This document shows, piece after piece, positions 24,941-33,834 of a stretch of DNA of 64,000 bases. The DNA comes from Ralstonia thomasii (lineage in GTDB: Bacteria; Pseudomonadota; Gammaproteobacteria; Burkholderiales; Burkholderiaceae), in assembly GCF_958405895.1 (NCBI RefSeq), contig NZ_CATZAR010000002.1; one strand, 5' to 3'. Below the pieces are notes generated by a model. The model had not been told where the DNA came from. It worked only from the letters and a program-made list of their open reading frames with translations, and did not search any database. Every line of letters begins with the position of its first letter. Position 1 is the stretch's first letter. The position numbers were made by a program, and so were the translations under genes.

Positions 24941-25077
24941 TGGGTGGCGCGATGATGTACCGTGCGGGCGAGGTGTTATCGAACCGCCAGTGAAGTCCGT
25001 CTTATCTCATGCTCTTCGCCGAGCTCCTGCGTTTGCAAGGTCACACTGAGCCACTCAGCCAACGGAGCCGACTTTAT

Positions 25078-25668
25078 ATGATCAGTGATTTAGTTTCAGA
25101 AGATATCAGGGTTTCGATAGGTAAAGGCACCTATGCGTCCTCTCCGCCAATTATCCGCCCACATCATGCGAATAATCGAATAGTCATTGGCAACTATTGC
25201 TGCCTCGCGCACGACGTGACTATTTTTGCCGGCGGCAACCATCCCATGGGCTATCTGACAATGCATCCTCTGAAGCTCTATTTGGGTAAGGGATCATTTG
25301 AGGACTGGTCCGCCGATTGTGGCGATGACGCTGAAACAACGACAATTGGGAACGATGTATGGATCGGTCATGGTGCAACAATTTTGTCCGGAGTTAAAAT
25401 TGGAGATGGCGCAGTCATCGGGGCCCGTACTGTTGTCGCGAGTGATGTGCCGCCTTACGCCATTGTTGCAGGTAACCCGGCAAAATTAATCAGAAAGCGC
25501 TTTAGCGAGCCGCAGATTGAACAACTATTGAAACTCGGCTGGTGGAATTGGCCACGAGAACACATTGAAGAAGCTGCAGAATATCTGTGTTCTGGCGATC
25601 TTGATGCACTCTTGGCCTTTGCAGGGGAAAAGCGAGGAGTATCAAGTCCTTGTTCATCCGTACACTAG
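25078..25668 (+). CDS. CatB-like hexapeptide O-acetyltransferase
   Basis: A 196-residue left-handed beta-helix acyltransferase of the xenobiotic/CatB group. Hexapeptide turns include IVIGNYCCLAHDVTIFAGG, TTIGNDVWIGHGATILSGVKIGDGAVIGA and YAIVAGNPAKLIRKRF; the catalytic histidine is expected in GGNHPMG. The start at 25078 follows CGGAG; an ATG at 25009 adds 23 residues without homology signs. It probably acetylates a capsule sugar with acetyl-CoA. Its base composition is clearly AT-richer than its neighbours and it is followed by about 140 bp of non-coding sequence, so recent acquisition is likely. Confidence 0.88.
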   Translation: MISDLVSEDIRVSIGKGTYASSPPIIRPHHANNRIVIGNYCCLAHDVTIFAGGNHPMGYLTMHPLKLYLGKGSFEDWSADCGDDAETTTIGNDVWIGHGATILSGVKIGDGAVIGARTVVASDVPPYAIVAGNPAKLIRKRFSEPQIEQLLKLGWWNWPREHIEEAAEYLCSGDLDALLAFAGEKRGVSSPCSSVH

Positions 25669-25810
25669 TCTGCAACCTGACATTCATGTGCACGTTGGCG
25701 GCGCAAACCTGACCAACGACGGCGAGCTTATGCAGTGATGCAACGCATGTCGCTGCAGCCGAGAGAGATGCCGCTTTGTCCAAAGCCGAGACCATGCGAG
25801 CTTAACTCGC

Positions 25811-27106
25811 TTACCAGGGCAAGGTGGCCAGCAATTTTTTGAGCTGCATGGCACTTTCGGACCACGTGAGCCACGGCATGGACCGGCTATCGGGTGCACT
25901 ACCCGCCTGTAGCTGATCGAGCCAGCGCGCGAGCACAGGAGCAAGTTCAGCACCTGTGCCGGCGGCAAAATAGCTGGCATGGGCGCCAGCTATTTCCCGA
26001 AATACTTCAATATCGCGCACAAGTAACGGTATGCCATGTTGTGCAGCTTCCACCAGAGGCAGCCCAAAGCCCTCGGCCTCGGACGCCATCACCAGACCAT
26101 TTGAACGGCAATAGAGGTGGCTCAACTCAGCATCGCCTGCCCGCTCTAGCCAAATCAGGCGTTTACCGGCCTCGGGGTGCTGCCGCAAGCGGGCAGCCAT
26201 CGCCTCCATATGCCAGCCCGGCTTGCCAACAATGACCAGCTTCACATTCCCACCCTGCTCCCACAGGATGTCCAGCGCGTCCAGCACTTGCGCATGGCCT
26301 TTGCGCGGTTCAATCGTCCCCACCATCAAGATGACGGGGCCCGAGCCCTCTTCAAACTGGGCGTACCTGGGGCTTTCTCCCTGGTTGGACGGCAACTGGC
26401 TGGCGACCAAATCGGCCCCTAGGTGAAACCACCGCGTTGGCAAAGCGGCCGGCTGCATGCTGTATTGCCGGCGCAGCCAATCATCCGCCTGCTTTGCCAC
26501 TGATGCCGAGATGCAAAACAATGCATCAGCATGCACAGCCAGCGTCGCCAGCCAGCGCGGGAAGGCCTTGCGTGCAATCGGCGTAAACCAGTCAGGATGC
26601 AGTACCGGCAACAGGTCATACACCACGACGACCAGCTTGACGCCCTGCTGGCGCCAGCGCAGCAGTTCACTCTGCCGCCGGGGCAAAATGCGACTGGTCA
26701 GATCCAGCCCAAGGAACACGTCGCCTGCAGCGACCTGAACCACCTCACTATCTGAAGAGTCGGAGCGTGGTTGTCCGCTCAGCTTGACAAGATAGTTGTC
26801 GGCATAACGATAGCCCTGCTTGCGGGTAGCCTGCACCGGGCGCACGATAAACCCATCGGGAGGCGATTGGAGTACGCACAGCAGCAGTGCCCGCACTACA
26901 CGCTGTATGCCACTGCCTGCGTCATTGCGGGCGATAATGGATACATCCACCAGCAGTTGCCGTGGTCTACCGTCCGATCCTGGCGCTGCCTTGCTGGCGG
27001 TGCGAGACTGGACGGCAACCCGGGCGGCGTTCACCCACCGATGTGGCCACCATTGAGCCAATCGCAGCAACAGGTAGATTTCAAGAAGGCTGCGACGGCG
27101 AATCAT
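25811..27106 (-). CDS. GT4 glycosyltransferase, paralogue of the third module of the 1399-residue enzyme
   Basis: A 431-residue GT-B transferase. LLVDVSIIARNDAGSGIQRVV, MVGTIEPRKGHAQVLDALDILWEQG and ASEAEGFGLPLVEAAQHGIPLLVRDIEVFREIAGAHA track the third module of the large transferase (17493-21692) almost motif by motif, including the ending SRSMPWLTWSESA. The start at 27106 is preceded by AGGACTT; an ATG at 27145 adds 13 residues. It is the last gene of the leftward kpsE-kpsM-kpsT-GT group, so it is expressed with the exporter. It likely adds a residue of the same linkage type as module 3. Confidence 0.9.
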   Translation of the reverse strand: MIRRRSLLEIYLLLRLAQWWPHRWVNAARVAVQSRTASKAAPGSDGRPRQLLVDVSIIARNDAGSGIQRVVRALLLCVLQSPPDGFIVRPVQATRKQGYRYADNYLVKLSGQPRSDSSDSEVVQVAAGDVFLGLDLTSRILPRRQSELLRWRQQGVKLVVVVYDLLPVLHPDWFTPIARKAFPRWLATLAVHADALFCISASVAKQADDWLRRQYSMQPAALPTRWFHLGADLVASQLPSNQGESPRYAQFEEGSGPVILMVGTIEPRKGHAQVLDALDILWEQGGNVKLVIVGKPGWHMEAMAARLRQHPEAGKRLIWLERAGDAELSHLYCRSNGLVMASEAEGFGLPLVEAAQHGIPLLVRDIEVFREIAGAHASYFAAGTGAELAPVLARWLDQLQAGSAPDSRSMPWLTWSESAMQLKKLLATLPW

Positions 27107-27188
27107 GAAGTCCTGTCTTGCTGGGCAGGATAAGAAAAAAACCAACTTAGCCGCAACGCCATCCCCTTAAGCGCAGGGCACGACCAAG

Positions 27189-27842
27189 TTAGCCAACGCT
27201 TTCCTGGTAGAAGGCATATGCGTCGTCGACTTGTTCGAAGGTATGCAGCTTGCCCTGCACCAGGACGGCCGCGCTGTCGCAGTGTTCGCGAATATAGCCG
27301 GCGTCATGGCTGACGATGATCAGCGAACGGTCGCGGCGCTTTTCGAATAGTTCGCGGTGGCATTTGCTATGGAACCGGCTATCGCCCACCGCGATGATTT
27401 CATCAATCAAAAAGCAGTCGAACTCAATGGCCATGGAAATGGCGAACGCCAGCCTGGCTCGCATGCCTGCCGAATAGGTTTTTACCGGCTCACGCAGGTA
27501 GTACCCCAATTCGGAGAACTCTTGCACGAACGGTTCTGCCGCTTTGGCATCGCTGCCGTACACCCGGCAGATGAAGCGCAGATTGTCCATGCCGGTCAGA
27601 CTACCTTGGAATGCGCCACCAAATGCCAGGGGCCAGGACACACTCATGCCGCGGCGAATCTTACCTGCAGAGGGAAGTTCCGCACCGCTGATCATGCGAA
27701 TCATCGTGGATTTCCCGGCGCCATTGCGGCCGAGAACACCAATCTTTTCTCCCTTGGCGACGCGCAGGTTGATCCCGTCCAGAACAGTGCGCCGACCCTG
27801 ACGGGTATGGTAGATCTTGGAGAGATTCGCCAATTCGATCAT
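27189..27842 (-). CDS. kpsT: Capsule ABC exporter, ATPase subunit (KpsT/Wzt family)
   Basis: A 217-residue ATP-binding protein that powers export of the finished capsule across the inner membrane. Walker A GRNGAGKST, the signature YSAGMRAR in place of LSGGQ (usual for KpsT/BexA/CtrD), Walker B CFLIDEIIAVGD and the switch SHD are all present. No C-terminal carbohydrate-binding extension, so export should not need a terminal modification as in the Wzt O-antigen type. Its start overlaps the kpsM stop. Confidence 0.95.
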   Translation of the reverse strand: MIELANLSKIYHTRQGRRTVLDGINLRVAKGEKIGVLGRNGAGKSTMIRMISGAELPSAGKIRRGMSVSWPLAFGGAFQGSLTGMDNLRFICRVYGSDAKAAEPFVQEFSELGYYLREPVKTYSAGMRARLAFAISMAIEFDCFLIDEIIAVGDSRFHSKCHRELFEKRRDRSLIIVSHDAGYIREHCDSAAVLVQGKLHTFEQVDDAYAFYQESVG

Positions 27843-28630
27843 TCCGGCTCCACTCGCTTGCTGGCGTCCATCACGAAAAACAGACCGACCAACAGCATCA
27901 CCAGATCGGCAACGACCATGTAACCGATGTCGTAATGGGGCTTGACTAGCGCACCGAAATAGCCCCCGCGTACCATCTCGACGCCATGAACCATCGGAAG
28001 CAGCAAAATGTACTTTTGGACGGCCCTTGGCATCCAGTCGACCATGAACAGCGCCCCCGAAAGCGGAAATAGCAGATAGGCGACGGTATGCCAGATCCGT
28101 TCAGCAGCTTCACTCCGCTCGCTTAGCGCACCGACGATAAAACCCAGCCCAATGCCAAAGACGGACAGATAGATCCAGCCGCCAATGATCTGCGTGATAT
28201 CAGCCGGCGGCTCCATCATGCCCAAGGTAACAAACAGCGTTGTCAAAAACAAAAAGGAAATGGTCGCCCCGGCAATCTCCAGAATGACGCGCGACAAAAA
28301 CAGATCGATCACCCGGACATTACGGTGATACAGCAAGCTCTGATTAGGCTCAATCGCCAACGCGCAACGGCTTGCGCTGTTTCGCCAGACCAGTACCGAG
28401 GAATATCCAGTTACAGCAAACGCGGTGATAGGCAAACTGGAACCATGGGTGGCTTTGCTCAACGTCCATAGCGCTGTCACCCCCAAGGTGAACATCATCG
28501 GCTCGAAAAACACCCACAGGAAGCCGATGTTGTGCCGCCCGTAGCGGGTAAGGATTTCGCGCATCAGCAAAGCCCCCACCACGCGCAACTGGATCTGGAA
28601 TGATCTCAGCAATGGCGTGTCATGTCGCAT
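27839..28630 (-). CDS. kpsM: Capsule ABC exporter, permease subunit (KpsM/Wzm family)
   Basis: A 263-residue integral membrane protein of the ABC-2 type with about six apolar segments. Family patterns include MREILTRYGRHNIGFLWVFFEP near the N-terminus, an apolar block around FLFLTTLFVTLGMM and PLSGALFMVDWMP near the C-terminal half. It pairs with the ATPase encoded immediately downstream (four-base overlap) and receives substrate on the cytoplasmic side. Confidence 0.94.
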   Translation of the reverse strand: MRHDTPLLRSFQIQLRVVGALLMREILTRYGRHNIGFLWVFFEPMMFTLGVTALWTLSKATHGSSLPITAFAVTGYSSVLVWRNSASRCALAIEPNQSLLYHRNVRVIDLFLSRVILEIAGATISFLFLTTLFVTLGMMEPPADITQIIGGWIYLSVFGIGLGFIVGALSERSEAAERIWHTVAYLLFPLSGALFMVDWMPRAVQKYILLLPMVHGVEMVRGGYFGALVKPHYDIGYMVVADLVMLLVGLFFVMDASKRVEPE

Positions 28631-28648
28631 GCAGGTCTCTTCTCTACC

Positions 28649-29866
28649 TTAATCGTGATGCTCGCGAACGCCGGCAAGCACTAAGCTGAGAACCCCCCAC
28701 ACCAGCATGCCCAGGGCGAAAATTTCGAAAATCCGCTTCAACCGCTTCGGTTCGACCGCCACATCCGGCTGATTCGGCTGCACCAGACGTTCCAGGTACA
28801 GTTGCTTGCGCTGCGCTTCAGCGCGGGCATTCTCCAGCGCCGCCATCGCCGATGCCAACTGTTTGTCGGCAAACTGCGAGTCGAGTTGAAGGCGGGTGTA
28901 GTTGGCGGCCTTATCCGACAGCGAACCCTTGCCCCCCGTTACACCGCCCGTTGCCTCCTGGATTTGTTTTTCCACTGCGGCAATATTGGTTTTCAGCACC
29001 GGAATCTGCGGATTCTGTGGCGCAATGGCTTGTAGCTGGGACAGCTGCGTCTGCGCACTGAACAGTTGCGCCTGCAGCGTAGTTACCTGCTGCAATTGCA
29101 AGGCCGACTGCCTGTCGGGGTCGAACACGGTGTTCGATTTACGATAGGCCGCCAGCGCCGCCGCTGCATCCTTGGCTTTGGCCGCAGCCGCATCGACCTC
29201 GGCGCGCGCGAACTGCACCATGTCTTTCGCGGCGCGCTCGTTCATGCGGTTGATCAAGTGTTCACTCAGTTCCAGCAGAGACTCATTGATCTTGATCGCA
29301 TCCTGCGAGGAGAACGAGCGCACCTGCAGCGTGGTGATCGCGGAGGTGGAGTCGAACTCCACCGTGACCACGCGCTTGTTATAGTACTTCCAGAGCGCTT
29401 CAAAACTATCGTCGAACTGCCGCAGGAACCGGCTCAGGATGTCGCCGTGGTTGCCGTAGGCGTCGAGGATATAGTTGTTTCGGTTCAGCTCGCCCAGGGC
29501 ATCGCGCGATTCGATGTAATCGATCACCGGATAGGTGTCATCCTGCGCCCGCGAGAAGCCGGTGCCCTGCAAGAGCGCACTCAGGCTGCCGCTCTGGCTC
29601 TGCCGCTGCGGGCTGCGCACCACAAAGCGCGACTCAGAAACGTAGATATCGGACGCAACAACGCCAAAGTAGAGCGTCGCGAGCGCGGTTGGCACAACAA
29701 CAGTGCCGAGAAAGAGCCGGTTAACGCGTTTCAAACGCTGCCAAAGCCCACTTCTGCTTCTGGTCGCCTCAGCGGCCGTGTCTTCTCTCAGTACCGTATC
29801 CAACGTATTTTCCAATGCAGTGCATCCCGACGCAGTGCGCCAGGCCGGTACCCTGAAGCTGAGCAC
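28649..29866 (-). CDS. kpsE: Capsule export inner-membrane adaptor (KpsE/CtrB/BexC, WcbD-like)
   Basis: A 405-residue polysaccharide co-polymerase 3 family protein that bridges the ABC exporter to the outer-membrane KpsD protein. It has a first transmembrane helix at about residues 52-72 (FLGTVVVPTALATLYFGVVA), a periplasmic Wzz-like segment with SESRFVVRSPQRQ, a long coiled-coil region (about 190-350) and a C-terminal transmembrane helix (FEIFALGMLVWGVLSLVLAG). The start is not settled: GTG at 29866 gives the longest form and no internal ATG suits; an internal TTG is possible. It leads the leftward exporter operon. Confidence 0.92.
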   Translation of the reverse strand: MLSFRVPAWRTASGCTALENTLDTVLREDTAAEATRSRSGLWQRLKRVNRLFLGTVVVPTALATLYFGVVASDIYVSESRFVVRSPQRQSQSGSLSALLQGTGFSRAQDDTYPVIDYIESRDALGELNRNNYILDAYGNHGDILSRFLRQFDDSFEALWKYYNKRVVTVEFDSTSAITTLQVRSFSSQDAIKINESLLELSEHLINRMNERAAKDMVQFARAEVDAAAAKAKDAAAALAAYRKSNTVFDPDRQSALQLQQVTTLQAQLFSAQTQLSQLQAIAPQNPQIPVLKTNIAAVEKQIQEATGGVTGGKGSLSDKAANYTRLQLDSQFADKQLASAMAALENARAEAQRKQLYLERLVQPNQPDVAVEPKRLKRIFEIFALGMLVWGVLSLVLAGVREHHD

Positions 29867-30188
29867 GCGCTCAACGCCGGGCGATCCATCAATAAACGCA
29901 GACTTATCTGCGCGTTACCACCCCAATATGACGGCCGCATGACGCGTTCGCAATTCCACAATTGAGGGGAGTTGATTATAGCCAGGGCCTCATGACGGCG
30001 CTATTGCGCGCCGCCGCCAAACGCATCAGATTAACAACGCCTCCAGGGCATCCCCTTACGAGACATTGCCGCCTAGGGTATCCTCCTGCCCTGCTCGGAC
30101 TGTCACCGAAGCGAGCTTTGCCTCGCCCTGCAGATCTGACTGCCTCATCCCTCTTCCCTGATACTTAGGCTGCTGCACGCCCCAACAG
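29867..30188. other. Divergent intergenic region between exporter operon and wcbO-T-like operon
   Basis: About 320 bp without a gene. On the minus strand TATAAT (29975-29980) is a perfect -10 box about 100 bp before kpsE. On the plus strand TTACGA (30056-30061) and TATCCT (30079-30084) at 17-bp spacing could serve the kpsS-like gene. No clear operator repeat was seen. Confidence 0.45.
29975..29980 (-). promoter_or_regulatory. Candidate -10 box for the kpsE-kpsM-kpsT-GT operon
   Basis: Perfect TATAAT on the minus strand upstream of kpsE. No good -35 hexamer at 16-18 bp, so an activator or weak promoter is possible. Confidence 0.35.
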
Positions 30189-31397
30189 ATGCGCCGATCG
30201 TTTCTCGCCCTGCAAGGCACGGCATCGCCTTTCTTCCGCCAACTGCTGTCCGCTCTGAGCTCACGCGGACACCATGTGCAGCGGGTGAACTTCTGCGGGG
30301 GCGATCTCGCCTATACCGGCATCGAGAGAGGGTGCAATTACACGGGTGAACTAAATGCCCTTTCTGGCTGGTATTCCGACCTACTCAAATCAGGTAGCTT
30401 TACCGACCTCCTACTCTTTGGGGATTGCAGGAAAATCCATCAGCCTGTATATCCGAGTGCCGAGCGAAATAATATTCGCGTGAACGTATTCGAAGAAGGT
30501 TATGTCCGGCCTCATTGGTTTACCATGGAAGTGCACGGCGTGAATGGTCGCTCGCGGTTGCCGCGCGACCCGGCGTGGTATCGCGAGCACCGCGCAGTAA
30601 CGCCGCGTCACGCTCCTGGCCAAAACACTGGCTACAACCTCTACGAACGCGCTTACCACGACATCCGCTACCGCATGGCAAATGCCTTGTACGCCAGCCG
30701 TTTTCCGCACTACCAAAGCCATCGCCCCCATAACGGCTACCGCGAATACGCGGGGCTGGCCCGGCGCCTGCTTCAGGAGCGCCAGTATCGGGTTGAAGCG
30801 GAACGGCTGACGGAGCGCCTGCTCGCAAAGAAGCTGCCCTACTACTTGTTTCCGCTGCAACTGAATTCGGACTCCCAGATCCAGACCCACTCGCCGTTCG
30901 ATGGCATCCGGCAGGCGATTGACCATGTGCTTGCCTCGTTCGCCGCGCATGCGCCTGCTGATGCGCTTCTGGTCATCAAGAATCATCCGCTTGACACAGG
31001 GCTGATCGAGTATCGCCACTACGCCAATAAAGCCGCAAAAGCGCTCGGCATGGCAGACCGCCTTGAGTTCATCGATGCCGGCCACCTGCCGACCTTGCTC
31101 GATCACGCGCGTGGCGTGGTGGTGGTCAACAGCACGGTCGGGCTGTCTGCCCTGCACCACCGCCGGCCGCTGAAGGCATTGGGAACGGCGATCTACGACA
31201 TGGAAGGCATGACCTGGCAAGGCAACCTGGATACGTTCTGGCGAGAAGCGGACGAACCGGACATGGCCTTGTACCAGGCGTTCCTGGACTACCTAGTGCA
31301 CCACACGCAAATCAACGGCGACTTTTACACACGCACCGGCATCGCCATGGCCACGGCCGGCGCGGTGAAGCGGCTGGAGGCTGCGGCCCATGACTGA
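30189..31397 (+). CDS. wcbO: KpsS-type capsule beta-Kdo transferase (WcbO-like)
   Basis: A 402-residue Capsule_synth family protein like KpsS, which in group 2 capsules adds the first beta-Kdo to the lysophosphatidylglycerol anchor. Visible patterns are LLFGDCRKIHQPVY, NVFEEGYVRPHW, YYLFPLQLNSDSQI, LLVIKNHPLDTG (HP motif) and VVVNSTVGLSALHH. Start MRRSFLALQGTASPFFRQL is typical. It heads a rightward operon whose order matches the Burkholderia wcbO-P-Q-R-S-T block. It overlaps the next gene by eight bases. Confidence 0.92.
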   Translation: MRRSFLALQGTASPFFRQLLSALSSRGHHVQRVNFCGGDLAYTGIERGCNYTGELNALSGWYSDLLKSGSFTDLLLFGDCRKIHQPVYPSAERNNIRVNVFEEGYVRPHWFTMEVHGVNGRSRLPRDPAWYREHRAVTPRHAPGQNTGYNLYERAYHDIRYRMANALYASRFPHYQSHRPHNGYREYAGLARRLLQERQYRVEAERLTERLLAKKLPYYLFPLQLNSDSQIQTHSPFDGIRQAIDHVLASFAAHAPADALLVIKNHPLDTGLIEYRHYANKAAKALGMADRLEFIDAGHLPTLLDHARGVVVVNSTVGLSALHHRRPLKALGTAIYDMEGMTWQGNLDTFWREADEPDMALYQAFLDYLVHHTQINGDFYTRTGIAMATAGAVKRLEAAAHD

Positions 31398-32175
31398 CCG
31401 CCGCGCCCATTGCATTGTCATCACCGGCGCCAGCGCAGGCATTGGCCAGGCACTAGCTCGCGCATACGCGGCACCCGGCGTCACGCTCGGACTGGTTGCG
31501 CGCGATGCAGTGCGGTTGGAAGCCTGCGCCGATCAGTGCCGGCAGGCCGGCGCCACCGTAATCACTGCGCAATTGGACGTCCGTGACGCTGGGGCCGTCG
31601 CCGCATGGCTGACGGCATTCGACGATGCGCACCCGATCGACCTGCTGATCGCAAACGCTGGCGTGGCAAATACATTGTCTTCGGCCAGCGACTGGGAAGA
31701 CCTTGCGCGCACACGCGAGGTCTTCGACACCAACTTCTATGGGGCGTTTCATACGCTGTTGCCTGTGCTGGCACGCCTGCGTGCACGCAAGCGTGGCCAT
31801 GTGGCGGTGATCAGCTCGCTGGCGGCCATTCGCGGCATGGCCATCTCGCCGGCTTATTGCGCGAGCAAGTCGGCAATCAAGGCTTATGGAGAATCGGTGC
31901 GACCGTTGCTGGCGGCGGACGGGGTGCTCCTGTCATTGGTCTTTCCCGGCTTCGTCAAGACGGCGATGAGCGACGTCTTCCCCGGCGATAAGCCTTTCCT
32001 GTGGTCAGCTGACAAGGCGGCTCGCCACATCCGCGCCAAGCTGGATGCGGGGCGAGCGGAGATTGCATTTCCGGCGCTGCTGGCGCTGGGTATGCGCCTG
32101 CTGCCACTGCTGCCTCCACGGCTGGGGGACCGCATCCTGGACCGGCTGTCCTACCTGCCCCGGGCAGAGCGTTAA
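31390..32175 (+). CDS. wcbP: Short-chain dehydrogenase/reductase (WcbP-like)
   Basis: Classical SDR of 261 residues: TGASAGIGQAL (cofactor), NAGVANT, ISSLAAIRG (Ser) and YCASKSAIKAYGESV (YxxxK). The C-terminal apolar stretch MRLLPLLPPRLGDRIL could touch the membrane. Neighbouring PKS and oxoamine synthase suggest reduction of a 3-keto intermediate, as 3-ketosphinganine reductases do, but this is inference; a role on a sugar is the alternative. Overlaps the KpsS-like gene upstream, with 6 bp before the next gene. Confidence 0.88.
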   Translation: MTDRRAHCIVITGASAGIGQALARAYAAPGVTLGLVARDAVRLEACADQCRQAGATVITAQLDVRDAGAVAAWLTAFDDAHPIDLLIANAGVANTLSSASDWEDLARTREVFDTNFYGAFHTLLPVLARLRARKRGHVAVISSLAAIRGMAISPAYCASKSAIKAYGESVRPLLAADGVLLSLVFPGFVKTAMSDVFPGDKPFLWSADKAARHIRAKLDAGRAEIAFPALLALGMRLLPLLPPRLGDRILDRLSYLPRAER

Positions 32176-32181
32176 CGCAGC

Positions 32182-33759
32182 ATGCCAGGCGCAGCCATTT
32201 TCCTGCTTGCCCTGGCGATGTCGTTCCTGCCGGACGCCATCGCCTTGCCGCGTTCCGCGCCGCCGTGGCGGCGCAACGCTGCGGCGCTTGCCACGCATGG
32301 TTTTTCGGTGGCAACGGTGTTCCTGCTGACGCTGGCGGTATCGGCACGCCCGGTGTTCGCGGGTTTCGTGGCCGTGTCGCTGACGGGATTGCTGGCCGTG
32401 GTCAGCAACGCCAAGTATGCGTCGCTGCGCGAACCACTGGTGTTCTCGGACTTAAGCCTGTTCAGCCAGTTGTTCCGACATCCGCGCATGTACCTGCCGT
32501 TCCTCAGCTTTGCCAACGTGCTGGCGCTTGGCTTTGGTGTGGCGGTCTTCGTAGGGATGCTGGTGCTGAGCATGCCGCTGCAGGGCGCCTCGCGGGGGCT
32601 GCTGCTGGCCGGCGCGGCGGCTAGCTTCCTTTTGCACGCATGGGCCGTGCGAACGCTTCGGCTCACAATGCAGCCCGATGCCGACCAGCGCCAGCATGGC
32701 TTCTACGCGGTGTTCGTGGCCTACTTGCTGAACGGCCTGCGCCCCACCACTGCGGCAGCGCTGCGCACAGCGATGAGCCATGGGCCGTTCTCGCGCACGG
32801 CGGAACCAACGGTACGGCCGGACGTCATCGTCATCCAGAGCGAATCGTTTTTCGACGCGCGCCGGCTCGGTCTCGCCGTGCGCGCCGATCTGCTGCCGAA
32901 CTTTGATGCAGCCTGCGCCGAAGCGGTGCAGTGCGGCCAACTGGAAGTGCCGGCCTGGGGCGCCAACACGATGCGCACGGAATTTGCCGTGCTCTCGGGG
33001 CTGGATTCTGGCGCGCAAGGCTACGCCAAGTTCTACCCATATGCTTATATACGCCAGCCGTGTACTTCGTTGGCGGGGTGGTTCCGGCGCGCGGACTACC
33101 GTACGGTGGCTATGCATCCGTACCACGGAGACTTCTTCGGCAGGCACCGCGTTCTGCCGCTAATGCATTTCGATCGCTTTCTCGATATCCGCCATTTCAA
33201 CAAGGCGCAGCGCGCGGGTCCCTACGTGGCCGACCTTGCGGTGGCCGATGCCATTCAGGTCGAACTTGAGGCCGCCGGCGATTCGCCGGCGTTCGTCTTC
33301 GCGATGACCATCGAGAACCATGGGCCGCTGCACCTGGAACACGTGGCGCCCGGGGAGGCGGCTTCCTATCATGCGTTTGGCGAAGGCAAGCCTTGGAACG
33401 ATCTGACCGCCTACCTCCGCCACCTCGCAAATGCGGACGCCATGATCGGGCAGTTGACGCGCTATCTGGCTACCCGCAAGCGTCCCGCGATCCTCTGCTT
33501 CTATGGCGACCACGTGCCGGCACTCCCGGCGGTTTATCGCCAGACCGACCATCTACCCATCCATAGCGACTATCTGTTGTGGCGCAGTGATGCCGCCTCG
33601 GCGCCACCAAGCCAGCAGAAGCGCATGCGGGTACATGCCGAATCGTTGGGCCAACTGCTGATCGATTGCATCAGCGCCCCGCTACCGGCATCGCGGGATG
33701 CCGGGGCATCAAGAACAAACGCGGCGAGCACTGAAAGCCAACAGCAGCAACAACAGTAG
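32182..33759 (+). CDS. wcbQ: Membrane sulfatase-fold protein, LTA-synthase-like (WcbQ-like)
   Basis: A 525-residue protein with several N-terminal transmembrane helices (to about residue 165) and a periplasmic alkaline-phosphatase/sulfatase-fold domain. Metal and active-site motifs are QSESFFD, NTMRTEFAVLSG (nucleophile Thr), HPYHGDFFGRHRVL, ENHGPLH and FYGDHVPAL. Enzymes of this fold transfer phospho-alcohol groups (phosphoglycerol, phosphoethanolamine) from lipids to glycans at the outer face of the inner membrane. The C-terminus ends in a run of glutamines. It may modify capsule or anchor with a phospholipid-derived group. Confidence 0.88.
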   Translation: MPGAAIFLLALAMSFLPDAIALPRSAPPWRRNAAALATHGFSVATVFLLTLAVSARPVFAGFVAVSLTGLLAVVSNAKYASLREPLVFSDLSLFSQLFRHPRMYLPFLSFANVLALGFGVAVFVGMLVLSMPLQGASRGLLLAGAAASFLLHAWAVRTLRLTMQPDADQRQHGFYAVFVAYLLNGLRPTTAAALRTAMSHGPFSRTAEPTVRPDVIVIQSESFFDARRLGLAVRADLLPNFDAACAEAVQCGQLEVPAWGANTMRTEFAVLSGLDSGAQGYAKFYPYAYIRQPCTSLAGWFRRADYRTVAMHPYHGDFFGRHRVLPLMHFDRFLDIRHFNKAQRAGPYVADLAVADAIQVELEAAGDSPAFVFAMTIENHGPLHLEHVAPGEAASYHAFGEGKPWNDLTAYLRHLANADAMIGQLTRYLATRKRPAILCFYGDHVPALPAVYRQTDHLPIHSDYLLWRSDAASAPPSQQKRMRVHAESLGQLLIDCISAPLPASRDAGASRTNAASTESQQQQQQ

Positions 33760-33834
33760 TCTCTGCCACCTTGGTGTGCCCAGAGATAGCAACGTGAAGC
33801 CGCAAGCAGCGCAGAAATCGAGCAGGTTAAGAAG

